A stretch of 23,630 nt of DNA from Gemmatimonadota bacterium (GCA_031127185.1 JARIET010000001.1:1-23630), one strand, 5' to 3'; shown: positions 8,523-16,504, counted from the stretch's first letter. The notes: generated by a model not told the origin, from the letters alone. Numbers and translations are program-made.

Positions 8523-8554
8523 GGGGACGAGCCCAGTCGCCAGAGCCCGTCCCC
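8523..8554 (-). terminator. GC-rich hairpin between an Asp-box gene and the peptidase gene
   Basis: Segments 8523-8534 and 8543-8554 form a 12-bp stem with an 8-nt loop. Two positions pair only as G-U wobbles in the - strand transcript and would be A-C mismatches in a + strand transcript, so the structure fits RNA made from the - strand. Only a weak TATCTTTC follows, so it may be an attenuator or mRNA-stability element rather than a full terminator. Confidence 0.4.
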
Positions 8555-8599
8555 CGCAGCCCCCCTACGTCCCGCGGTTCCCCGTCGTTCCCCGACTCG

Positions 8600-11500
8600 T
8601 TACGGTACGACGGCGCAAGTTTGCGTGGGCGCGCATGGCGGATTGATCGTTGGCAGCCCCACCCGGCGCAATTCCGTATTGAACGCGGCAAGGTCGGTCG
8701 TGATCGCCGTGTTCATCCGGCCGCTCTGCACGGCAAGCTGCTTCTTGTACTCTTCAAAAAGCGCGGGCCATGAATTCAGCGGCGCACCGTCGCCGCGTTG
8801 CACCATGGCGAGGAGGTTTGCCATCCGGTTGTTGATCCGGATGGGGAAATTCAGCGGGTCCTGACCGCTCTGATTTTTCACCTGATAGATGTCATCCTCG
8901 ACGTCGCTCAGATTGGCGGTCAGCTTGTCGCCGGATTCCTTGAGCCGGGCGTCAGCATTCAGCTTCATCCGATCTGCGGCCTCGGTCTTGATACGCCGTG
9001 CATCGATGACTGCCTGATTCGCTTCGTTGACCTTGGCGACGATCTGCATCGAGAGGGTGAACTGTGCGCGGAGGTCGGCGTCGGTAACGTCGGTGAACGC
9101 CGGATTCCGCACTACGCGAAAATCCTGCGTCTGCGTGTGTCCGTCCGCCGTGAGACGCACCCTGTAGCGCCCCGGCGGCGCCAGCGGGCCCGCCGTGCTC
9201 GCGCCCCACAGGATCATCCCGGGAAAGCTGACTGCGTTGGGATACCGAAGATCCCAGCTGTAGCGATTGAGGCCCACTGCGCTCGGCGGCGGCAGCACGG
9301 GCGCTGCGCCACGGCCTCCACCGCCGCCAGCCGGAGCCGCAGCCTCGGACGGAGCAAAGCTGCGGATGACCGTGTTCGCCGAATCCATCACATCGATCAC
9401 CACTCGCCGCGCCGGCTTCTTCAGCCAATACGTGAAGTTGCCCGGCGTCGCCGAACGCATCGCGTTGGGCGGCGCGAACAGCCATGCGTCGGGGGCGGCC
9501 GTGACTTCCGGGCTGAACTGTCGGAGCGGGCCAATGTTGTCCAGCACGTAGAAACCGCGGCCGTGCGTGCCGATCACGAGATCGTTCTGTTCGACGATCA
9601 GGTCGGCGACGGGCACGTCGGGGAGATTCAGCGAGAGCGACTCCCAGGTATTGCCATCGTTGAAGGAGACGTAGACGCCATGCTGGCTCGCTGCGTAGAG
9701 CAGTCCCTTGCGCGTGGGATCTTCGCGGACCGCATGCATCCAGTCGTCGCTACGGATTCCCGTCACAATCTTCGTCCACGTCTTGCCGAAGTCGTGGGTG
9801 CGATAGATGTAGGGCGTCTTGTCGTCGAGCAGTGGACGGCGCGCCGTGAAGTAGGCGGTGCCGTCGTTGAAGCTCGACGCATCGATCTGCGATACGCGCG
9901 ACAACTCCGGCAGGTCCCTGGGCGTGACGTTCGTCCACGTCTTGCCACCGTCTCGTGTCACGTGCACGAGCCCATCGTCGGAGCCCGTCCAGACCACGCT
10001 GACATTTTTCTTGCCGGGTCCGACGGAAAAGATGACTCCGTACACCTCGGGACCGTTCATGTCACCGGTAATGGGGCCACCCGAGTGACCCTGCGTGGCG
10101 GGATCGTGCCGGGTGAGGTCACCGCTGACGGCCGTCCAATCCTTGCCGCCGTTCGTCGTCTTCCAGAGGCGTTGCGACGAGGTGAAGAGCAGCTTTGGAT
10201 CGGCCTTCGAGAAGATGATCGGGAAGGTCCACTGCCAGCGTTCGGGGATGTCCTTCGCTGGTTCACCAGAATAGAACCAGGGATAGGGATTCACCTCGCG
10301 GCTGTATCCGGTGCGGCGGTTGAACTTGTTGAGATAGCCGCCATTGTTGGTGCCCGAGTAGAACTGGTCGGGGTCATTCGGGTCGGTGGCGATGTACCCG
10401 GGCTCGCCGCCACCGGCTTGATACGACACGGCCATCGCGCCCGCCGCCATTTCGGCGTCGTTCCGGTTGCCGACAGGCGCACCGCCGCGGCCACCACGAC
10501 CGCCGCCGCGTCCGCCAAGTCCGGCCGTCCCACCATTCCAGTTGCTCGGCACACAAAGTGTGGAGTTGTCCTGCTGCGATCCACAGACGTGATACGGCAC
10601 GTGCGCGGTGGTGATGACGTGATACCACTGTGCCGTGGGAAAATCCTGGGCACTGAAGGTCTGGCCCGTATTCATGGTGACCGCGCCACCGCCATCGTTT
10701 CCGTTGACGAGATGCGCCGGGTCATCCGGATCGATCCAGAGGTCGTGATGGTCGCCGTGCGTACCGTTGCCAATGCTGACCATCGTCTTGCCGCCGTCCG
10801 CGGAACGGAAAAGCGACGTGTTTTCCATGTACACCACATTTTCGTCTTTGTAGTCGGCAAAGACGTGCGTGTAGTAGAAGGCGCGCTGCCGGATATTGCG
10901 GTTGTCGTTCACGAGCGCCCACGTTCGGCCAGCGTCGTTGCTGGCGAAGAGGCCGCCGCGCTCGTGCTCCACCAGCGCGTACACCTTGTTCGGATTGGCG
11001 CCCGACACGGCGACGCCAATGCGCCCCATGAGGCCCTGCTGCGGCATCCCCGGCGCGCGGGTGATTTCGGTCCAGGTATCGCCGCCGTCGGTGGACTTGA
11101 AAAGCCCTGAGCCGGGGCCACCCGACGACATCGTGTATTCCTTGCGGAACGCTTCCCACATGGCAGCATAGATCACGCGTGGGTCGGTGCGATCTACCGA
11201 GATATCGATCGCGGCGGTCTTGTCGTCGCGGTACAGCACCTTTTTCCAGGTCTTGCCGCCGTCCACGCTCTTGTAGACACCGCGTTCAGCATTCGGCGCG
11301 CTGTGCTTGCCGAACGCCGCTACCCAGATGATGTCGGGGTTGAGCGGATGAATACGGATCTTGGAAATGTTTTCGCTGGCGGCAAACCCGACGTGCGTCC
11401 AGGTCTTTCCGGCGTCGGTGCTGCGATAGACGCCGTCGCCCGCCATGATATTGCCGCGAATGCAGGTTTCACCCATCCCGATATAGACGATATCCGGATT

Positions 11501-11869
11501 GGACTCCGAGACTGCCACCGCGCCGACCGACGAGCTCCTGATTTGTCCGTCGGTCACCGGCGCCCAGCTTGTACCACCGTCTGTGGTCTTCCATAGTCCG
11601 CCACCCACCGCGCCGAAATAGGCTTCGTTCGGGCGACCGCGGACTCCACTCACGGCGATCGAGCGGCCACCGCGGTCGGGGCCAATCGCCCGCCACCGGT
11701 AGCTACGCAGGAGCACGGAATCCACGGCCGCGCGCGTGGAAATGCCCGGTACCTCAGGCACACCGTAGGCCTCAGCAACCTGCACGACCTTGCGGCCGTG
11801 CAGGGCGTCGAGTCCAAACACTCCCGCGACCACGAGCGGGAGGGCGACCATCGTCTGGCGATACCACAT
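8600..11869 (-). CDS. Secreted Asp-box (BNR/sortilin-Vps10-like) beta-propeller protein, copy 1
   Basis: This 1089-aa protein is built mainly of Asp-box (BNR) repeats of the pattern S/T-x-D-x-G-x-T-W. I count about ten, for example KTTDGGTSW (94-102), RSTDAGKTW, KSVDGGKTW, KSTDGGDTW, ASNDAGRTW, KTTNGGKDW, VTRDGGKTW and RTHDFGKTW. They form a sortilin/Vps10-like propeller in this family. The N-terminal block YRWRAIGPDRGGRSIAVSGV is the family's usual start. After the propeller come an immunoglobulin-like strand region (NRYSWDLRYP, PPGRYRVRL) and a helical C-terminal tail. A hydrophobic segment at residues 7-20 is a likely export signal or anchor, without a clear cleavage site. A Gly-Arg-rich insert (GGRGGGRGGRGG) interrupts the propeller. 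Although often annotated as a glycosyl hydrolase, no catalytic residues can be identified, so a binding or scaffold role is equally likely. It starts 33 nt after its paralogue. ATG 11869 is used; ATG 11851 is an alternative. Confidence 0.88.
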   Translation of the reverse strand: MWYRQTMVALPLVVAGVFGLDALHGRKVVQVAEAYGVPEVPGISTRAAVDSVLLRSYRWRAIGPDRGGRSIAVSGVRGRPNEAYFGAVGGGLWKTTDGGTSWAPVTDGQIRSSSVGAVAVSESNPDIVYIGMGETCIRGNIMAGDGVYRSTDAGKTWTHVGFAASENISKIRIHPLNPDIIWVAAFGKHSAPNAERGVYKSVDGGKTWKKVLYRDDKTAAIDISVDRTDPRVIYAAMWEAFRKEYTMSSGGPGSGLFKSTDGGDTWTEITRAPGMPQQGLMGRIGVAVSGANPNKVYALVEHERGGLFASNDAGRTWALVNDNRNIRQRAFYYTHVFADYKDENVVYMENTSLFRSADGGKTMVSIGNGTHGDHHDLWIDPDDPAHLVNGNDGGGAVTMNTGQTFSAQDFPTAQWYHVITTAHVPYHVCGSQQDNSTLCVPSNWNGGTAGLGGRGGGRGGRGGAPVGNRNDAEMAAGAMAVSYQAGGGEPGYIATDPNDPDQFYSGTNNGGYLNKFNRRTGYSREVNPYPWFYSGEPAKDIPERWQWTFPIIFSKADPKLLFTSSQRLWKTTNGGKDWTAVSGDLTRHDPATQGHSGGPITGDMNGPEVYGVIFSVGPGKKNVSVVWTGSDDGLVHVTRDGGKTWTNVTPRDLPELSRVSQIDASSFNDGTAYFTARRPLLDDKTPYIYRTHDFGKTWTKIVTGIRSDDWMHAVREDPTRKGLLYAASQHGVYVSFNDGNTWESLSLNLPDVPVADLIVEQNDLVIGTHGRGFYVLDNIGPLRQFSPEVTAAPDAWLFAPPNAMRSATPGNFTYWLKKPARRVVIDVMDSANTVIRSFAPSEAAAPAGGGGGRGAAPVLPPPSAVGLNRYSWDLRYPNAVSFPGMILWGASTAGPLAPPGRYRVRLTADGHTQTQDFRVVRNPAFTDVTDADLRAQFTLSMQIVAKVNEANQAVIDARRIKTEAADRMKLNADARLKESGDKLTANLSDVEDDIYQVKNQSGQDPLNFPIRINNRMANLLAMVQRGDGAPLNSWPALFEEYKKQLAVQSGRMNTAITTDLAAFNTELRRVGLPTINPPCAPTQTCAVVP
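10478..10535 (-). repeat. GGR/GRGG-encoding low-complexity tract in Asp-box protein 1
   Basis: The + strand shows a run of CCGCCG, CCACCA and CCACGA triplets that encodes, on the - strand, a Gly-Arg-rich insert (GLGGRGGGRGGRGGAP) inside the beta-propeller. A shorter Gly-rich insert (AGGGGGRG) lies near 9306-9345 in the same gene. Confidence 0.75.
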
Positions 11870-11902
11870 ATACGGTTCCCGGTACAGTGTTGCGACGCCC
11901 GC

Positions 11903-14900
11903 CTACCTTATCGGCGCCGGTACGGTCAACGTGACGTTTTGTGCCTTTAGTGTCGCGCTCATGGCATTCGCCTTCGCGATGAAGGCATTTGCATCGGCAA
12001 TGGCTCGCGGAAGTGCAGCCTTGGCATCGTTGTACTGTTTGATCACCGATGCGCTGGGCGTTTCCAGGAATGCGGTAACGCCAGCCTTGGCGTTCGCTAT
12101 CCTGTTCAGCACGTTCTCCGGATCGGGAGGAGGACCACCCCTGCCACCACCGCCACCACCACCGGCCGGCACCGCGGCAGCACCGGCACCAAACTTCCGG
12201 CGCACGGCGTCCCAGTCCTTCACGAAGGCATCCCAACTCGGCTTCAGATCCGCCGGCACCTTACTGCCGGCGTCGGTCACGCTGCGCCCAAGCGCATTCA
12301 ACACGCTTTGTGCCGCTGTGGCCCGCGCATGCAGGGCGTGCAGCTCGTTTGCAATCGCGTCATACCGACTGCGCTCGGCGCCGGCGAGGCGCACGGCCGG
12401 ATCGGCGACAATGCGGAGCGGCTTGGCATCGAGCACTGTGTTGCCTGCCACGAGCTGCACCGTGTAGTTACCGGGCGTGACGAGCGGCGCCGCGGTGCCT
12501 CCTCCCCCAAATCCTCCAAAGCCGCCGCGTCCACCACCGCCGCCACCTTCAGCGGCGCAGGGATTCTGGGGCATATAGCCCGCCGACGGCACCGGAACGG
12601 GCATGCCGGGAATTGCTGGGCCGCCACGACCTCCAGCGCCGCCACGGCCCCCACCGCCAGCCTGGAACTGTGCGGCGAGTGCCGCCGCTGCACTGTCCTG
12701 GGGAAGGGGTTCACCGCGCTGGTCCCAGCAGGCCGTCTGGATACCGGCGACATTCTTGGATGCAGGGATCGCAACATTGCGAACCGTGCGGCCGCCCGCA
12801 TCGAGCACGCGCGCGGCAAGCCCGGTGACGGGCCTCTTCAGGTGGAACGAATACACGGCATCGAGCGGCGGGTTTTCGCCGATGAAGAACTGGTGACCCC
12901 AGAACTCGTCGTTCCGGTTGTCCATCTGCTTCCACTGCAGTGCGGGCGAAGGCGTGAACAGCTTCGCATCACCGGATGCAGCCGCAGCTGCTGCGTATTC
13001 CTGGATTGGCGACAGATCGTCGAGAATCCAGAGTGCGCGGCCGTGCGAGGCCACGAGCAAGGCATTGTCGCGCGGATGAATCGTGAGCTCGTCGACACGG
13101 ACCGTGGGGAAGTTGCGCCCCTTCAGGCGACGCCAGTTCTGTCCGCGATCGAGCGAGACGAAAATTCCGGTCTCGGTGCCGACGTAGAGGACGTCGGCGT
13201 TCCGCGTGTCCTCGGTCAGTGTGCGCGTCACTTCGGTCGCCAGCCCGTTGGTGATGCGCGTCCACGTTGCGCCGAAATCCTTGGTCACCCACGCGTGCGG
13301 GCCAAAATCGTTGAGGCGGTGGTTGTCCACCGTGACATACGCCGTGGCGGCGTCGAACCGCGACGGCACCACGCGAGACACGAATCCACCGGCCGGGAAG
13401 CCGGGGAGGCGACCCGTAATGTTCGTCCAGCTCTTGCCGTCGTCGCGCGTCATCTGCAGCAAGCCGTCGTCGGTGCCCGCATAGAATACGCCGGCCTGTT
13501 TCGGCGACTCGGCGAGCGCAACAATGGCGGGCCAGTTCGAGATGCCGTCGTTGCGCGCTATGGTGATATCCGCGCCCTTGAGTCCCATCGTCGTGATAGT
13601 GTCGCGATTCGCGCCGGTCGTGAGATCGGGGCTGATGGCCGTCCACGAGTCACCGCGGTCGGTGGACCGGAAGACCCTGTTCGCCGCGGCCAGCAGCTTG
13701 CCGGGGTCATGCGGCGAGAACATCAGCGGCGTGTCCCAGTGGAACCGATAGTTCGGTTCGCCGGGCGTGGCATTCGCGACATTTGCCGCCGTCGGACGAA
13801 TGCTCTTCGACTCGCCGGTGGCGATGTTCTTGCGCGTCAGGTTGCCGTCCTGCGACTCCGTGTAGACGATGCGCGAGTCGCGCAGATCCGGGATCGCAAC
13901 AAAACCGTCGCCGCCCTGAATCTGGAACCAGTCGTAGTTCATGATGCCCTGCGTGTGGCGCGATCGGCTGGGGCCACACCAGTTGTAGTTGTCCTGCATG
14001 CCGCCGCAGACGTTGTACGGCGTTTCCATGTCGAACCCGACATGATAGAACAGGCCGACCGGGAGATTTGGCAGGAACGTCCAGGTCTTTGCGCCATCGT
14101 ACGACAGTGCAACACCACCGTCGTTGCCCTGGATGATGTGATCGGAGTTCGCCGGATTGATCCAGAGCGCATGCAAGTCATCGTGAATCACGAGCGATGC
14201 ATCGGTCTCCCACGTGCGGCCGCCGTCGACGGTCATCTGCAGGCCGACACCACCCATATAGATGCGATCCGGGTTGTTCGGATCGATGCGCACCTGACTG
14301 AAGTACATCGGGCGCGGGTTGTTCGTGCTCGTCCGGCGCCAGGTCGTTCCGCCGTCATCGGACCGATACGTGCCCGTGCCGGTAGCGGGCATGTCGGGGC
14401 TCGACACCGGGGGACCGCCACGACCGCCACCGCCCGGCGCTTCGACGCTCAGGAACAGCACGTTCGGCGAACGGCGATACACGTCGAGGCCAATGCGTCC
14501 CAGGGAACCTGAGGGCAGACCGGGGGTCGACAGCTTCGACCATGTCTCACCGCCGTCGGTTGACTTGTACACCCCTGAACCGGGACCACCGCCATTCATG
14601 CAGCAGGCCGACCGGCGGCGCTGGTACATGGAGGCGTACATGATGTTCGGGTTGGTCGCCGCCATCACGATGTCGTTGGCACCCGTGTTCTCATCGACCT
14701 TGAGCACGTTGCGCCAGGTGCGGCCGCCGTCCGTGGACTTGAAGATTCCGCGGTCGCCGCCGGGGCCCCAGAGGGAGCCTGTAGCCGCCACAAACACCAC
14801 GTTGTCGTTGTTTGGGTCGATTATGACTCGATTGATGGCCTTTGACGTCGTCAGACCGATGCTCGACCAGGTGCGGCCGCCGTCCGTGGTCTTCCACATG

Positions 14901-15277
14901 CCGTCGCCCCACGAGATGCTCTGCCGGTTGTTCGACTCGCCGGCGCCCACGTAGACGATGTCGGGGTTCCGCTGCGACATGGCGATCGAGCCAATCGAGA
15001 GGAGGCCCTTGTCCTGTGCGAGCGGCGTCATGATGGCGCCATTGCTCGTCGTCTTCCAGATGCCGCCATGTGCGGTACCCACATACCAGATCGCGGGATT
15101 CGCATCGTAAACCGCGAGATCCGAGACGCGACCCGACATGGTAGCCGGTCCGATGGACCGGAAGTGAAGCTTGTCGAACTCGGCGGCCACCTGCCCCTGG
15201 GCAGTGAGCGTGGCTGGGAGCGCGAGTAAAGCGAACAGGGCGGCGTGCACCAGTCGGGCGGGGGTGAAACGATTCAT
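11903..15277 (-). CDS. Secreted Asp-box (BNR/sortilin-Vps10-like) beta-propeller protein, copy 2
   Basis: This 1124-aa exported protein is paralogous to the next gene. Residues 1-26 are a signal peptide (hydrophobic core LVHAALFALLALPATL) with predicted cleavage before Gln27. The mature protein begins with the family block FRSIGPATMSGRVSDLAVYDANP. About eleven Asp-box repeats follow, including KTTDGGRTW, KSTDGGRTW, KSTDGGETW, RSDDGGTTW, MTVDGGRTW, LSYDGAKTW, RSTDRGDSW, MTRDDGKSW, VTKDFGATW and VSLDRGQNW. The C-terminal 300 residues hold a beta-sandwich-like part (YSFHLKRPVTGLAARVLDAGGRTV, TPGNYTVQL), several Gly-Arg-rich inserts and a helical end with LNALGRSVTD. It is probably a periplasmic or surface protein-binding factor; a hydrolase activity is not demonstrable from sequence. 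ATG 15277 is fixed by GGAGG at 15282-15286 (spacing 4); the frame runs open upstream without any coding character. It is the first gene of the - strand run. Confidence 0.92.
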   Translation of the reverse strand: MNRFTPARLVHAALFALLALPATLTAQGQVAAEFDKLHFRSIGPATMSGRVSDLAVYDANPAIWYVGTAHGGIWKTTSNGAIMTPLAQDKGLLSIGSIAMSQRNPDIVYVGAGESNNRQSISWGDGMWKTTDGGRTWSSIGLTTSKAINRVIIDPNNDNVVFVAATGSLWGPGGDRGIFKSTDGGRTWRNVLKVDENTGANDIVMAATNPNIMYASMYQRRRSACCMNGGGPGSGVYKSTDGGETWSKLSTPGLPSGSLGRIGLDVYRRSPNVLFLSVEAPGGGGRGGPPVSSPDMPATGTGTYRSDDGGTTWRRTSTNNPRPMYFSQVRIDPNNPDRIYMGGVGLQMTVDGGRTWETDASLVIHDDLHALWINPANSDHIIQGNDGGVALSYDGAKTWTFLPNLPVGLFYHVGFDMETPYNVCGGMQDNYNWCGPSRSRHTQGIMNYDWFQIQGGDGFVAIPDLRDSRIVYTESQDGNLTRKNIATGESKSIRPTAANVANATPGEPNYRFHWDTPLMFSPHDPGKLLAAANRVFRSTDRGDSWTAISPDLTTGANRDTITTMGLKGADITIARNDGISNWPAIVALAESPKQAGVFYAGTDDGLLQMTRDDGKSWTNITGRLPGFPAGGFVSRVVPSRFDAATAYVTVDNHRLNDFGPHAWVTKDFGATWTRITNGLATEVTRTLTEDTRNADVLYVGTETGIFVSLDRGQNWRRLKGRNFPTVRVDELTIHPRDNALLVASHGRALWILDDLSPIQEYAAAAAASGDAKLFTPSPALQWKQMDNRNDEFWGHQFFIGENPPLDAVYSFHLKRPVTGLAARVLDAGGRTVRNVAIPASKNVAGIQTACWDQRGEPLPQDSAAAALAAQFQAGGGGRGGAGGRGGPAIPGMPVPVPSAGYMPQNPCAAEGGGGGGRGGFGGFGGGGTAAPLVTPGNYTVQLVAGNTVLDAKPLRIVADPAVRLAGAERSRYDAIANELHALHARATAAQSVLNALGRSVTDAGSKVPADLKPSWDAFVKDWDAVRRKFGAGAAAVPAGGGGGGGRGGPPPDPENVLNRIANAKAGVTAFLETPSASVIKQYNDAKAALPRAIADANAFIAKANAMSATLKAQNVTLTVPAPIR
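12124..12172 (-). repeat. Poly-Gly-encoding triplet tract, C-terminal insert of Asp-box protein 2
   Basis: A CCACCG/CCACCA triplet run on the + strand encodes PAGGGGGGGRGGPPP on the - strand, within the helical C-terminal part of the protein. Confidence 0.7.
12497..12661 (-). repeat. Two adjacent Gly-Arg-rich tracts in Asp-box protein 2
   Basis: Positions 12617-12661 encode GGGGRGGAGGRGGP, and 12497-12550 encode GGGGGGRGGFGGFGGGG. They are separated by a Pro-rich stretch with a single Cys. The tracts are made of near-identical GGN codons (CCN on the + strand), which suggests slippage growth. Another insert (PGGGGRGGPP) lies at about 14406-14441. Confidence 0.75.
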
Positions 15278-15281
15278 CGAT

Positions 15282-15286
15282 CCTCC
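15282..15286 (-). promoter_or_regulatory. Ribosome binding site of Asp-box gene 2
   Basis: GGAGG on the - strand lies 4 nt before the ATG at 15277. It fixes the start of this gene. Confidence 0.7.
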
Positions 15287-15294
15287 GGCAAGAT

Positions 15295-15311
15295 CGTACA
15301 TGGGTTGTACG
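15295..15311. promoter_or_regulatory. Perfect 6-5-6 inverted repeat upstream of Asp-box operon, candidate operator
   Basis: CGTACA (15295-15300) and TGTACG (15306-15311) form a perfect dyad around TGGGT, 18-34 bp upstream of the ATG at 15277. The position suits a repressor site over the promoter or leader of the - strand operon. Only the palindrome is seen; I could not place a confident -35/-10 pair beside it, so its function is an inference. Confidence 0.35.
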
Positions 15312-15419
15312 TGGTTCGTGCAGTTCCGGCCGCGCAAGGACGTGGGTGTCGGGAGCGCGGCTGAGCAGGGAGACGTTAACTCTGAAGTACGACGACGGCG
15401 AGGAGTCCGTTGGTGATTT

Positions 15420-15491
15420 ATGGCGGTAACTTCCGCCCATGGGCCGCCCCCCGAGTCTCCCCCCTCAGCCAACCCCATAACCACACTGTGA
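15420..15491 (+). CDS. Candidate 23-codon leader ORF coupled to the epimerase gene
   Basis: An ATG at 15420 is preceded by GGTGAT (15412-15417), which matches the 3' part of the Shine-Dalgarno consensus at correct register. It opens a 23-codon frame rich in Pro and Ser, with a run of Pro codons in the middle (GPPPESPPSANP). Its TGA (15489-15491) overlaps the GTG start of the epimerase gene as GTGA, the same junction type seen between the first two genes of the window. A small hairpin (15420-15426 with 15433-15440, one bulge) covers its start. The alternative is that this region is simply a 25-residue N-terminal extension of the epimerase, read in another frame from GTG 15413 behind GAGGAG (15400-15405). 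Both are possible; neither is proven. Confidence 0.25.
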   Translation: MAVTSAHGPPPESPPSANPITTL

Positions 15492-16504
15492 CTGCCCCGG
15501 CAAATGTGGGCGAGCTTGAGGCGCTCCTGTCTGAGCCCAGCGCGGCGGTCACCCGGGCACTGGAGTCCTGCCCGGGCGACATCGTCATCCTCGGCGCCGG
15601 CGGCAAGATGGGTCCTACGCTGGCCCGGATGGCTGTCCGGGCAAGCCGACCGGGTTCGCGCCGAGTGATCGCTGTTTCCCGGTTCGGCACGGCGGCTGCG
15701 GAGGCCAGCCTCAACGCCGCCGGAGTCGAGACCTTGCCATGCGATCTCCTCAACGTCGAGCAGGTGCGAGCGTTGCCGGACACGCCAAACGTGATCTTCA
15801 TGGCCGGCCAGAAGTTCGGGTCCGCCGAATCGCCAGCGCAGACCTGGGCGATGAATGTCGAGGTGCCTGGGTTCTGCGCCGAGAGGTACGCCGGTTCACG
15901 GATTGTCGCTTTCTCGACAGGCAATGTGTATCCCCTCTGGCCATCCGCATCACGCGGCCCAACCGAGAGCGATGCGACCGGGCCAATCGGCGACTACGCG
16001 AAATCGTGCCTCGGCCGCGAGCACGTGTTCGAGGTGGCCGCCGCACGCGGCACTCCGGTATCCATTGTTCGGCTCAACTACGCGATCGACCTGCGGTACG
16101 GCGTGCTCACGGACATCGCCTGCAAGGTGCTGACCGGTGAGCCAGTTTCCCTCGCCATGGGGCATGTGAACATCATCTGGCAAGGCGACGCGAACCGCGC
16201 GGCACTCGAACTCCTGGCGCAGGCGTCATGCCCAGCGTCGATATGGAACGTGACGGGACGCGAGGTGCTCTCGGTACGGGCGCTGGCGACAGAACTCGGT
16301 TTGCGCTTGCGCCGCACGCCGGTGTTTGAAGGAACCGAAGCGCCCGACGCGCTGCTGAGCGATGCGTCGAAGATGCACAGCGCGCTCGGACCAACCGAGA
16401 TTCCGCTCGCCACGATGCTGGACTGGACAGCGGAGTGGGTGGCCGAGGGTCGACCCTTGCTCGGCAAGCCCACGAAGTTCGGTGTGCGGGACGGGAAGTT
16501 TTAG
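15488..16504 (+). CDS. NAD-dependent epimerase/dehydratase-like (extended SDR) protein
   Basis: This 338-aa cytoplasmic protein has a Rossmann fold with DIVILGAGGKMGPTLARMA (31-49), whose GAGGKMG is the NAD(P)-binding glycine motif. Typical extended-SDR elements follow: NVIFMAGQKFG (101-111), VAFSTGNVYP (140-149, the Ser/Thr of the active site) and the Tyr block GDYAKSCLGREHVFE (168-182). The usual catalytic YxxxK is here Y170-A-K-S-C174, so the Lys at +4 is Cys. The C-terminal half holds the substrate part (WNVTGREVLSVRALA). It should oxidise, epimerise or dehydrate a sugar or sugar acid; the substrate is unknown. The GTG at 15488 is chosen because sequence conserved in such proteins seems to begin here; an upstream GTG at 15413 has the better ribosome binding site (GAGGAG, 15400-15405). 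The stop shares one base with the next start. Confidence 0.82.
   Translation: MTAPANVGELEALLSEPSAAVTRALESCPGDIVILGAGGKMGPTLARMAVRASRPGSRRVIAVSRFGTAAAEASLNAAGVETLPCDLLNVEQVRALPDTPNVIFMAGQKFGSAESPAQTWAMNVEVPGFCAERYAGSRIVAFSTGNVYPLWPSASRGPTESDATGPIGDYAKSCLGREHVFEVAAARGTPVSIVRLNYAIDLRYGVLTDIACKVLTGEPVSLAMGHVNIIWQGDANRAALELLAQASCPASIWNVTGREVLSVRALATELGLRLRRTPVFEGTEAPDALLSDASKMHSALGPTEIPLATMLDWTAEWVAEGRPLLGKPTKFGVRDGKF

Noticed and set aside
8482..8691. N-terminal extension of the M24 peptidase (open frame upstream of 8481)
   Set aside because: The extension is polar and low-complexity and would bury a well-formed signal peptide; ATG 8481 gives the expected exported protein.
8798..11110. Long open frame (770 codons) on the + strand, antisense to Asp-box gene 1
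   Set aside because: It is a mirror of the high-GC coding strand; its product is a biased Arg/Val/His-rich sequence without domains, while the - strand product is full of Asp-box motifs.
12124..12661. CRISPR-like or tandem DNA repeat array
   Set aside because: The repetition is triplet-based within coding sequence (Gly/Arg codons), with no fixed repeat-spacer structure.
12308..14512. Long open frame (734 codons) on the + strand, antisense to Asp-box gene 2
   Set aside because: Same reason: high-GC codon mirror, no recognisable domain, no ribosome binding site, and the opposite strand encodes an unmistakable family member.
15278..15484. N-terminal extension of Asp-box protein 2
   Set aside because: A strong GGAGG at 15282-15286 and a clean signal peptide fix the start at 15277; the extension crosses the regulatory region.
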